Shown here piece by piece: positions 1-6,294 of a stretch of 9,714 bases of DNA. The position numbers were made by a program, and so were the translations under genes. This DNA comes from Xanthobacteraceae bacterium. Lineage in GTDB: Bacteria > Pseudomonadota > Alphaproteobacteria > Rhizobiales > Xanthobacteraceae. The stretch is taken from contig JASHYD010001429.1 of assembly GCA_030043175.1 (NCBI GenBank), positions 1-9,714 on the forward strand, in the 5' to 3' direction. The notes below the pieces were generated by a model. The model was given only the letters and a program-made list of their open reading frames with translations. It did no database searches and was not told the origin of the DNA. The stretch's first letter is position 1. The number at the start of each line of letters is the position of its first letter.

Positions 1-73
1 AGGCTATTGATCGAAAAGGGCGCAAATTTCGCGATTTTTTCAGAAATGACATTGATTTTATTGCAGAATTACT
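1..73. other. AT-rich segment left of the tRNA fragment; no gene seen
   Basis: This short stretch is visibly richer in A and T than the rest of the window and contains no convincing open frame. It does not continue the tRNA-Gln sequence: the expected acceptor, D-arm and first base of the anticodon stem are absent. It therefore lies on the other side of a recombination junction from the tRNA fragment. Confidence 0.5.
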
Positions 74-122
74 CGGATTTTGATTCCGCCATTCCCAGGT
101 TCGGATCCTGGCGCCCCAGCCA
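74..122 (+). other. 3' half of tRNA-Gln(TTG), probable attachment-site remnant
   Basis: The sequence reads as a tRNA from the anticodon stem to the encoded CCA. The anticodon stem is CGGA/TCCG with loop TTTTGAT (anticodon TTG, 80-82). A five-base variable loop follows, then a T-stem CCAGG/CCTGG (95-99/107-111), acceptor strand CGCCCCA (112-118), G73 (119) and CCA (120-122). Everything 5' of the anticodon stem is missing, so it cannot be a working tRNA. The T-loop reads TTCGGAT where TTCGAAT is usual, so the near-invariant A58 is G, which fits a copy free of selection. A 3' tRNA fragment beside an integrase gene is the classic footprint of island insertion at a tRNA gene. The intact tRNA-Gln should lie outside the window. 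Confidence 0.8.
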
Positions 123-178
123 GTCAAGCTGCTGAAACATAAAGATTATCTTTCCTTGGCGGCTAGATCTACTTCCGT

Positions 179-218
179 CATTCCGAAATTCGGTGTGCGC
201 TTCATTCTGAAATTCTGT
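179..218. repeat. Two 16-bp imperfect direct repeats, 24-bp period
   Basis: CATTCCGAAATTCGGT (179-194) and CATTCTGAAATTCTGT (203-218) match at 14 of 16 positions and start exactly 24 bp apart. They lie 57 bp from the end of the tRNA fragment. On the minus strand they encode the alternating TEFRND / TEFQNE tail of the broken integrase. They are either a coding repeat or arm-type integrase sites embedded in the gene; the sequence does not decide which. Confidence 0.6.
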
Positions 219-660
219 TCCCTGAGCGTTCGATAAGCTTGCGGTGCGCAGGCCGTTTCCGTGTCGCCGCGAGGGCCCGTTCCATCGCGCGCTTGGCATA
301 CCCTTCATAGGCGCGTCCGTGAGCTCCGCTTCTTCGAGTTCGGTCGTGCCATCATGCCGACAGGCACCGAGCGTAAATATCGGCGGCAGCCCCGCCTCAT
401 CACGCAAGCGACGGACCAATTGGCCATGCCACTCTTCGAATAAAGCTTGGTCCGTTTTGGCTGAGCGTGTTCAGTCTTGTCCCATGTTTCATGGAGGATC
501 ATCGGGAGACGCGGCACCTTGCCAAGCACTTCGTCGGCATCATCGTAAGAACAGCGTGCCGTCCCGATCCTGCAACGGGTGAAGAACAAAGGCGCCCAGT
601 CTTGTGGTGAAGGGTTCTGTCGCGGCCCCGATAATCCGTCCATCGAATGTAGCCGCTCTA

Positions 661-868
661 CCGCCGCTGCGTACTGCGTCATGCACGCGAAAGCGTCGGC
701 ATTGGACTTACGGGGTCGATCACGCACCTCATGCGCTTTCGCTCGCTTTGCTGCGCAGGGGGCGGGGGCGCAACTCATCTCCAGCTGCCAAGCGCCCCCT
801 GTCGGTGACGGGTGGCCGTAACCCTGCAAGCACCATTTGGCTCACGGCCGGCCCGGTCAAAAACACGT
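661..868. other. No intact gene; possible further integrase decay
   Basis: Between the recognisable integrase pieces and the end of the hydrolase-glycosyltransferase gene I find no frame with convincing family features. Open frames exist on both strands but look like chance frames in GC-rich DNA. A 6-bp inverted repeat (GGCCGT near 812, ACGGCC near 844) follows the stop codon of the leftward gene, but it has no T-run and is not a convincing terminator. Confidence 0.4.
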
Positions 869-2974
869 TCAAAGCAGTTGGGCAATCATGCGCGCGGCGC
901 GCGCGGCGCCGTTGTGCTCCACCGCCTCAAAGTGCGAGGGTCTTCGGAGCGCTTCGACCATCGCCTCTGCAATCGTTTCCGGGGTTGAAGTCGCAAATTC
1001 CATCCGATGCCCGGCGCGGTAGCGATCCAGGCGATGGGCGACGTGAAATTTCTGCTCGAAGTGATTGCGGAGCGGGAAATAGATGAAGGGGGTGCCGGCC
1101 GCCGTCAGCTCCATGCAGGTGGTCAGACCACCCTGCACCAGCGCGAGGTCGCATGCGGCGAGATGACGGTCGAGATTGGGCACGAAGGCTGCGACCTCGA
1201 CGCCGGCCTGCGCGTTCAACGACTTTGGATCGATGCGGGGACCGGCGACCACGATCATGCGCAATCCCGGGATTTTTGCATTCGCCGCCGGCCAGGCCTG
1301 CAGGATGCGCTTGATCAAATGGGTGCCGACGCCGGAGCCCCCGACCGTGACGATGCAGACCTTCTCGTCTGCCGCATATCCCAGCGCCTGCCGCAATTGC
1401 GATCGACTGCCGAAAAGCCGCGGGTGCTCGCCCATCACATATCCAGCGAAATCGAAATGCTTCGGCACCCACTCGCGCATGGCCGGCAGATCCCTGCCAA
1501 AGTAGAGAGGAATGATGTCCGCCGGCTCGCCGACGAAGATCGAGCGGTCGCGCACGCTGGGATGCCGCTCGATATGCTCGATCATCTCGGCATTGTAGTC
1601 GGCCGTCAGGAACGCCTCGCGTTCGCCGCCCGAGGGCATGGGGACAAACCCGACGAAATCGGTGAACCAGACGAGGCCCGCCTTCTTTAGCTCGGGATGC
1701 TCATGCCAGTAGTGGTCGATGTCCCAGGCTTCGTCCGCAATCACGAGGTCATAGCGTTGTTCCTCGACCGCGTCTTGAAAGGTCATGAAGTTCGTGATCA
1801 GCACCTCGTCCATGCGGCGAATGGCTTGAAAGGCGTGCAGATCGTGCTCGCCGGATTCCAGCTCAATGTGTCGGGTTTCACTGGCAAGACGGCGGCTTAA
1901 GGGGTGAATGGTTTCGCCACTTGCTTGGAGCAGCCGCGTGACAGGGTCCTGCGCCAGCCAGTCGACCTCGAGGTCGGGAATGATCTTGCGCAATTCTCTG
2001 GTGACAGCGATGTCCCGGCGGGCGTGACCGAGTCCGATCGGCGAAGATAGGTAGAGAGCGCGCTTGGCACTTTGCTGCGATGGGACTGCCTTCGGCCTGG
2101 CGGACAGGCCGAGCTTTCGGTCGAGAAATTCCGCGATCAAGATGTTGCACTTGGCTGGAATGCGTCCGAGCGGATTGTGACCGCCTCCCTCGATGGTCAC
2201 GAGCTCCGCACCGGTCAGCTCGGCCACGACTTGTCCGCGGGCGTAAGGCTGTATGCGATCGTTATCGCCATGTATCATCAGAAGCGGGCATTTGATCTTG
2301 CGATACATCGCCTCGCCGACGTCGAAAGCCGGCCGTGTCGTCCTTGCCTCCACCGTCCGCGCGAGGATCGGCCCCGTGGTGTCGCAGGCCCAGGCCACAC
2401 CATCCTCGATCTGCTTGGTCGAATGCGGCTCGCAAAACATGTTGCCGACGAAGTGAGCTGCAAAGTCGGGGTAGTTCGAGAGCCAGTAGGCGTAATTGTA
2501 TTTGCCCCAATCCTCAAACTCCGAGCGCTTGAGGTGGAAATGGCTCACGGTCATGTAGGGATAGTTGGGTCCAACGACGGCCGCTGTGCCGACCAGGATC
2601 GCGGCCTTAACCCGTTCCGCATGGTGGGCAGCGAGGATGCAGGCGATCATGCCGCCGTATGAGATGCCGACGAGCACGGCCGAACCCGTCCGTGTCGCAT
2701 CCATGACGGCGAGTGCGTCGGCGACGTAATTGTCGAGCGTGTAGGCCGCGACGTCGTCCGGACGATCGGATTGGCCGTTGCCGCGGCCGTCATAGGTGAG
2801 GCAGCGAAAACGCTCGCTGAAATAGGGCAATTGCGCCTTGTAGACGCGCGAGTGAACGAGGCACCATGGCGGCACGAACACGATCGTCTCGGCGCCGCTG
2901 CCGTAGACCTCGTAATGGAGTTTGACGCCGTTTCGCTCGACAAATCCCTCTTCAATCGGCAGTTTGGCACGCAT
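869..2974 (-). CDS. Alpha/beta hydrolase - glycosyltransferase fusion protein
   Basis: This 701-residue protein has two catalytic halves. Residues 1-288 form an alpha/beta hydrolase: oxyanion strand FVPPW (33-37), YDGRGNGQSDRP (61-72), nucleophile elbow GISYG with Ser105, HGDND with a probable acid at Asp239, and GGGHNP with His266. A polar linker (about 289-305) leads to a GT-B glycosyltransferase of MurG/UGT type: N-terminal loop SSPIGLGHARRD (310-321) and donor-site signature QGGLTTCMELTAAGTP (614-629) followed by P-x4-FEQ (634-641). The frame is unbroken and both active sites look complete, so the fusion appears real. There is no signal peptide or membrane segment, so it is probably cytoplasmic. 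ATG 2974 lies 9 nt after the TetR stop with only a weak GAG-type ribosome site, which suggests translational coupling. Substrate unknown; a hydrolase that trims or releases what the transferase glycosylates is inference only. Confidence 0.88.
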   Translation of the reverse strand: MRAKLPIEEGFVERNGVKLHYEVYGSGAETIVFVPPWCLVHSRVYKAQLPYFSERFRCLTYDGRGNGQSDRPDDVAAYTLDNYVADALAVMDATRTGSAVLVGISYGGMIACILAAHHAERVKAAILVGTAAVVGPNYPYMTVSHFHLKRSEFEDWGKYNYAYWLSNYPDFAAHFVGNMFCEPHSTKQIEDGVAWACDTTGPILARTVEARTTRPAFDVGEAMYRKIKCPLLMIHGDNDRIQPYARGQVVAELTGAELVTIEGGGHNPLGRIPAKCNILIAEFLDRKLGLSARPKAVPSQQSAKRALYLSSPIGLGHARRDIAVTRELRKIIPDLEVDWLAQDPVTRLLQASGETIHPLSRRLASETRHIELESGEHDLHAFQAIRRMDEVLITNFMTFQDAVEEQRYDLVIADEAWDIDHYWHEHPELKKAGLVWFTDFVGFVPMPSGGEREAFLTADYNAEMIEHIERHPSVRDRSIFVGEPADIIPLYFGRDLPAMREWVPKHFDFAGYVMGEHPRLFGSRSQLRQALGYAADEKVCIVTVGGSGVGTHLIKRILQAWPAANAKIPGLRMIVVAGPRIDPKSLNAQAGVEVAAFVPNLDRHLAACDLALVQGGLTTCMELTAAGTPFIYFPLRNHFEQKFHVAHRLDRYRAGHRMEFATSTPETIAEAMVEALRRPSHFEAVEHNGAARAARMIAQLL

Positions 2975-2983
2975 GACATCATC

Positions 2984-3595
2984 TCATTTGCGGTGAGCGG
3001 CTTCCATAATCCGAATGAGATCGCCAAAGCGACGGAGTGACTGCCTGATGGGAAAGCCCTTCTTCTCAAGACCCAGAAGGTACCCGCTCTCCCCGCCGAG
3101 GAAGGCGGCCCCGACCAGCGCCGCGACTTCGTCGGCCTTAAACGGACCCAGGCCACCGAACTCGCGTTCGGCGCGCCGCGCCAGTTCGACAAGAAGCTTG
3201 AACCAACCCATCAGACCGGCCTGGACCACCTTCGCGACCGGGCTATCGGCCCAACTTGCGGCAATCAACTCCTGCAGCACACGGACATAGCCGGAAGCGA
3301 TGTCCTCATCGAGATAGTCGCAAGCGCGGTCCCACCGTTGGGACAGCGTCAGCGTGCTGTCATGAAACATAGCATCCTGACGATCGAGTAGTTGCGAATT
3401 CAAATGCTCGAACAGCGCCAGCACCATCCCCTGCTTGGAGCCGAAGTGATAGTGGATCTGGCTGAGCGGAACGCCGGCAGCCGCCGCGACATCCCGCGTG
3501 GAGAGTTTCGAGTAACCATTTTGCCGAAGCACTTTCTTGGCGGCCTCCAACACCACGATGGAGGTCTCCACCTTCGCCGCCAAGCTCCGCGCCAT
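2984..3595 (-). CDS. TetR-family transcriptional repressor
   Basis: A 203-residue one-domain regulator of normal TetR length. The N-terminal helix-turn-helix covers about residues 9-55 (LSTRDVAAAAGVPLSQIHYHFGSK region, ending in the typical YHFGSKQGM). The rest is helical and varies by ligand, as usual in the family. I chose ATG 3595 because GGAG lies 8 nt upstream and the promoter below would start RNA near 3624. An upstream in-frame TTG at 3619 adds eight residues but would leave almost no leader. It is the first gene of a leftward operon with the hydrolase-glycosyltransferase (9-nt gap). An 18-bp perfect palindrome inside its own promoter implies autorepression, and related sites in front of the divergent methyltransferase imply that it controls both sides. 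The ligand is unknown, possibly a substrate of the neighbouring enzymes. Confidence 0.92.
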   Translation of the reverse strand: MARSLAAKVETSIVVLEAAKKVLRQNGYSKLSTRDVAAAAGVPLSQIHYHFGSKQGMVLALFEHLNSQLLDRQDAMFHDSTLTLSQRWDRACDYLDEDIASGYVRVLQELIAASWADSPVAKVVQAGLMGWFKLLVELARRAEREFGGLGPFKADEVAALVGAAFLGGESGYLLGLEKKGFPIRQSLRRFGDLIRIMEAAHRK

Positions 3596-3630
3596 TCCTG
3601 CATCTCCAAGCAGTCCCAAGGCAGTCTCGA

Positions 3631-3660
3631 TTTATAATTCGGTCGATCGACCGAAGTCAA
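3631..3660 (-). promoter_or_regulatory. Predicted promoter of the tetR-hydrolase/GT operon
   Basis: On the minus strand, -35 TTGACT (3660-3655) and -10 TATAAA (3636-3631) are separated by 18 bp. Each matches the sigma-70 consensus at 5 of 6 positions. The spacer is almost entirely the palindromic operator, so a bound repressor would exclude RNA polymerase. The predicted start near 3624 gives a leader of about 30 nt to ATG 3595. Confidence 0.65.
3638..3655. promoter_or_regulatory. Operator O1: perfect 18-bp palindrome in the tetR promoter
   Basis: TTCGGTCGATCGACCGAA is identical to its reverse complement over all 18 bases. It starts on the last base of the -35 box and fills the -35/-10 spacer of the tetR promoter. 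Similar sites recur at 3725 and 3743. Size, symmetry and position fit a TetR dimer site; the assignment to the adjacent regulator is inference. Confidence 0.8.
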
Positions 3661-3697
3661 GCGACATGTCAAAGCCGTTCAACAAAACGTGAGCGTC

Positions 3698-3725
3698 TTG
3701 ACTCTGGGCGTCACTTCGACACAAT
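3698..3725 (+). promoter_or_regulatory. Predicted promoter of the methyltransferase gene
   Basis: TTGACT (3698-3703) and CACAAT (3720-3725), 16 bp apart, match the sigma-70 consensus at 5 of 6 and 4 of 6 positions. The -10 abuts the paired operators O2/O3, so the transcript start (near 3732) falls inside O2. The leader to ATG 3813 would be about 80 nt. This is weaker than the tetR promoter. Confidence 0.45.
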
Positions 3726-3742
3726 TCGGACGACCGACCGAA
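3725..3742. promoter_or_regulatory. Operator O2: imperfect palindrome, methyltransferase side
   Basis: TTCGGACGACCGACCGAA matches O1 at 16 of 18 positions, keeping the TTCGG / ACCGAA ends. It covers the predicted transcription start of the methyltransferase gene. Its centre is 87 bp from the centre of O1. Confidence 0.7.
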
Positions 3743-3760
3743 CTTGGTCGCTCGACCGAA
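3743..3760. promoter_or_regulatory. Operator O3: imperfect palindrome directly abutting O2
   Basis: CTTGGTCGCTCGACCGAA matches O1 at 15 of 18 positions, with an intact right half TCGACCGAA. It follows O2 with no gap, so the two centres are 18 bp apart. This spacing allows two dimers side by side, possibly binding cooperatively. Confidence 0.65.
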
Positions 3761-3797
3761 TGGCAGGGTGCAATTTCCGGTCTGACTGGATTTTCAG

Positions 3798-3804
3798 AAG
3801 GAGG
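3798..3804 (+). promoter_or_regulatory. Strong ribosome binding site of the methyltransferase
   Basis: AAGGAGG, a near-perfect Shine-Dalgarno sequence, lies 8 nt before ATG 3813 and fixes the start. It is much stronger than the sites of the leftward genes, so the methyltransferase may be made in higher amount when derepressed. Confidence 0.85.
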
Positions 3805-3812
3805 ATTGAATC

Positions 3813-4877
3813 ATGATTGATATCGACCACGACAAGCTGAATGCCCTGGTTGGAAAGATGCTGGGTGATCTCGGCGGCGCGTTCAGCGTGCCCACGGCCG
3901 GCATCGGTTTTCGGCTCGGACTGTTCGATGCACTGCATCGCGACGGTCCGGCCAGCGTGTCCGAGCTCGCCAAGCGAACCGGCCTTTCCGAACGCTGCGT
4001 GCGCGAGTGGTCGCTGGCGCAGGCCTCCAACGGCTATATCGCCTTCGACAGGAAGGAGCAGCGGTTCAGCCTGACGCCGGAACAGGCGATGGTGTTCGCG
4101 GTGAAGGATAGTCCTGTTTATCTCGAAGGTGCATTCGACCTGGTGGGGGCGATGGTGGAAGGCCGGCCCAAGGTCGAGGCGGCGTTCAAGCATGGCAACG
4201 GCGTTGCCTGGGGTGAAAGCTCCGGCTGCCTGTTTTGCGCGGTCGGCTCATTCTTCCGGCCCGGCTATGTCAACAGCATCGTGCAGTCCTGGCTTCCCGC
4301 GCTGGAAGGCATGCCGAAGAAGCTCGACGACGGCATCAGGGTGGCGGATATCGGCTGTGGCGTCGGCTTCTCGACGCTACTGATGGCGAAGGCGTTCCCC
4401 AAGAGCTCGTTCATCGGCTACGACTTCCATGCCCCTTCGATCGAGCAGGCCAATGCGCATGCCAAGGCCCATGGGCTTGCCCATCGCGTGCGCTTTGTGA
4501 CGGCGCGCGCCAAGGATATCGCCGAGCGCGACTTCGACCTCGTCACCATGTTCGACTGCCTGCACGACATGGGAGATCCCAAGGGCTGCGCCAAGCACGT
4601 GCGCGGCTTGTTGAAGCCGGGCGGTTCCTGGATGATCGTCGAGCCGATCGCTGCCGACGATCCGGCCGACAACGTCGCCAATCCGGTCAGCCGTCTCTAC
4701 TACAACGCATCGACGATGATCTGCGTGCCCACCTCGCTGGCACAGGAGGTCGCTGAGGCGCTCGGCGCGCAGGCTGGCCAGGCGAAACTGACCGAGGTGC
4801 TAAAGGAGGGCGGCTTCCGTCAGGTTCGGAGAGCCACCGAGGGTCCCTTCAACATGGTGCTGGAGGCGCGGCCATAA
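3813..4877 (+). CDS. SAM-dependent class I methyltransferase with N-terminal winged helix
   Basis: This 354-residue protein has the layout of small-molecule O/C/N-methyltransferases. An N-terminal helical and winged-helix dimerisation region (about 1-100; SVSELAKRTGLSERCVREW at 48-66, then a wing with FDRKEQRFSLTPE) is followed by a Rossmann fold. SAM motifs are VADIGCGVG (177-185), acidic strand end IGYDFH (201-206, Asp204), FDLVTMFDCLHDMGDP (241-256) and LLKPGG..MIVEP (266-278). The winged helix resembles a DNA-binding fold, and relatives are sometimes annotated as regulators; here it more likely serves dimerisation and active-site closure. There is no signal or membrane segment. It is transcribed alone, divergently from the TetR operon, and two operator copies cover its start, so it is probably repressed with that operon. 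The methyl acceptor cannot be predicted. Confidence 0.9.
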   Translation: MIDIDHDKLNALVGKMLGDLGGAFSVPTAGIGFRLGLFDALHRDGPASVSELAKRTGLSERCVREWSLAQASNGYIAFDRKEQRFSLTPEQAMVFAVKDSPVYLEGAFDLVGAMVEGRPKVEAAFKHGNGVAWGESSGCLFCAVGSFFRPGYVNSIVQSWLPALEGMPKKLDDGIRVADIGCGVGFSTLLMAKAFPKSSFIGYDFHAPSIEQANAHAKAHGLAHRVRFVTARAKDIAERDFDLVTMFDCLHDMGDPKGCAKHVRGLLKPGGSWMIVEPIAADDPADNVANPVSRLYYNASTMICVPTSLAQEVAEALGAQAGQAKLTEVLKEGGFRQVRRATEGPFNMVLEARP

Positions 4878-4949
4878 AATCTGCTTCCGGTTTGTTGCGA
4901 GTGATTGCGCACGGCCGCGTCTGCAGGCGGACGTTGGCCATGCGCGAGA

Positions 4950-5095
4950 GTCGAAAATGTCTGGGTTGTCAGCGCTGAGGGCATCGTTTCCAAGAGGGTC
5001 GACGGTACCTATCGATCCGGCCGTCCCGCGTGTGGATCAAGGTCCGTAATCCGGCCAGCATCACTGCGCAGCGAGAGCGGAGCGAGAGGTGGAAT
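4950..5095 (+). pseudogene. Fragment of ATP-dependent DNA ligase (end of the adenylation domain)
   Basis: The frame at 4971-5024 encodes EGIVSKRVDGTYRSGR and the frame from 5024 encodes SRVWIKVRNPASITAQRERS, ending RWN at 5095. Together these are nucleotidyl-transferase motifs IV (EGIVSKR) and V (WIKVRN) of ATP-dependent DNA ligases of the LigD/LigB-like group, joined in the order and spacing of the family. A one-base loss near 5023-5025 breaks the frame. A possible preceding piece (KCLGC) lies in yet another frame near 4950. The catalytic lysine motif, the rest of the adenylation domain and any OB fold are absent, so this is a non-functional remnant about 50 codons long. Confidence 0.75.
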
Positions 5096-5113
5096 TCGGT
5101 GCGTCTGCCGACC

Positions 5114-6240
5114 TCAAGTCTTCGGCAGCCCCGCCTTGCGCATCCCGTCAAGACGGTGCTCGACATCCTCGGGGTCTTTGTAGACGACAACACGTTTCGC
5201 ACATCACTTCGGCGGCCTCGGCCCTGGCCTCCTCAAGTTGTTCCAACTGCGCACAGGCGGATGCGAGCCAAACATGGGACCATTGATCATTGGGCACACG
5301 CGCTGCGAATACACGGCACAAACGCACCGCCTCCCCATAGCGCTATGTAATGGGCCAAACCCATAAATCCGGACGAAATGATCGGTTGAAAAGGATTAAG
5401 GTGGATGCTTGACGCGTGTAGCTCGATCGCTGTTGCTGGCTCGCCCGCAGACATCAAGGCTTCGGCGTATCCGTAGTCGGTCACATAGGGATTGAGCGCG
5501 ACAGCTCGCTCAAATTCGGCGATGGCCGCGTCGTGCTGGCCCTTGTAAACCAAGACAGCTCCAAGTTGGGCGCGAGCTTGTGGCAGGAGCGGGTCGAGGT
5601 GCACCGCCGTCTCCGCCAAATCAAGGGCGCGATCGAGCGCAGCGGGACTGAGACAATCGCCATCGAACGGTTCGACATAAGCGAAGGCGTGTGTCTGGGA
5701 CAGCTTCGCCGCAGCGCGCGCGTAATGCGGGTCGATCGCTAAGCACTGTTCGAGCAGATGCCGCGAGTCATAGAGCGAGGCCTTGGTGCGTCAGTTCACG
5801 TGTAAGAAATAGGCTTCCGAACCGCGCAAGTAATATTCATAGGCCTCCCATGCGGCGGCAGGTTTCAATAAAGCTCTCTCAATCTCGGCGCGGTTCACAT
5901 GTGCCACGAGGGTCCCAATAATGGAGCGCGCCACTTCGTCCTGGCCCGCGAAGGCGTCGTGCAGTTCCCGGTCGTACCGCTCGGCCCAACGATGGACGCC
6001 CGTGGTGGTATCGATGAGCGGCGCCGAGATGCGGAGGCGACCACCGCTACGCCGGACGCGTCCTTCGAGCACGTAGCCCAGCTCACGCCCAACTTGGCGG
6101 ATATCGCCCGCAGGCTTTCCGTCCCGACCACAGCTGTCGTACGCCACCGGCGCGCAAGGGGAGATTTCGGGCCTCCAATCGCGCATGCCATCAAGTCCAA
6201 GCAACGGGACGTCCCGCCGACTTGGCCTGCACGAAGAGAT
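5114..6240 (-). pseudogene. Degraded TPR protein of the adenylate/guanylate cyclase-associated family
   Basis: The frame at 6204-5791 encodes DIRQVGRELGYVLEGRVRRS, then RISAPLIDTTTGVHRWAERYD and ALLKPAAAWEAYEYYLRG, the region before the TPRs in this family. A TGA at 5793-5791 interrupts it, and the same frame then continues: LYDSRHLLEQCLAIDPHYARA, LDLAETAVHLDPLLPQARAQ, AIAEFERAVALNPY. These are TPR helices. One extra base in a G-run near 5331-5337 moves the text to EAVRLCRVFAARVP...LEQLEEARAEAAEV, and another shift near 5190-5200 gives the ending EHRLDGMRKAGLPKT and stop TGA (5116-5114). The ending matches the usual family C-terminus. No cyclase catalytic domain or HTH is visible upstream; similarity fades near 6240. 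Two stretches could be mistaken for separate genes (5287-5619 and 5791-6204). Confidence 0.78.
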
Positions 6241-6294
6241 AAGCTGGCCACCTCTCTCCCCCTCGTGCTTTTGAACGAAGTTGGATTCAATTGA

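Larger units (their letters stand above)
69..660 (-). pseudogene. Degenerate tyrosine recombinase (island integrase), frameshifted and internally deleted
   Basis: Pieces of one integrase can be read on the minus strand by changing frame. They include HPLQDRDGTLF (about 550-590), YDDADEVLGKVPRLPMILHE (about 485-552), KLYSKSGMA (about 423-450), LVRRLRDEAGLPPIFTL-ACRH (about 350-420), YEGYAKRAMERALAATRKR (about 250-310) and a tail NAQGTEFQNEAHTEFRND (about 175-232). ACRH matches the box II Arg-His of the family and YEGYAK the region of the catalytic tyrosine. Single-base shifts occur near 551, 422 and 240. Near 310-318 the text jumps from ELTDA to YEGYA, where homologues, as I remember them, have about a dozen residues including the conserved LSAH histidine. 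The frame then runs antisense through the tRNA fragment to a TAA at 69. Weaker similarity may extend to about 830. The protein would be inactive. Family assignment is from memory of rhizobial integrases. Confidence 0.8.

Noticed and set aside
20..42. GCGCAAATTTCGC followed by a T-run, resembling a terminator
   Set aside because: The symmetric core leaves no room for a loop and the stem has a mismatch, so a stable hairpin is unlikely.
1007..1690. Long open frame (227 codons, +) opposite the glycosyltransferase half
   Set aside because: It lies fully antisense to a gene with clear catalytic motifs and shows no family features; long antisense frames are common in GC-rich DNA. The same applies to 2072-2662 (+) and 7680-8396 (+).
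3596..3619. Upstream TTG start for the TetR gene (eight extra residues)
   Set aside because: It would begin about 5 nt after the predicted transcription start with no ribosome site, whereas ATG 3595 has GGAG at the right distance.
3711..4193. 160-codon frame on the minus strand over the methyltransferase start and operators
   Set aside because: It is antisense to the winged-helix region of the methyltransferase and lacks a ribosome site and recognisable domains.
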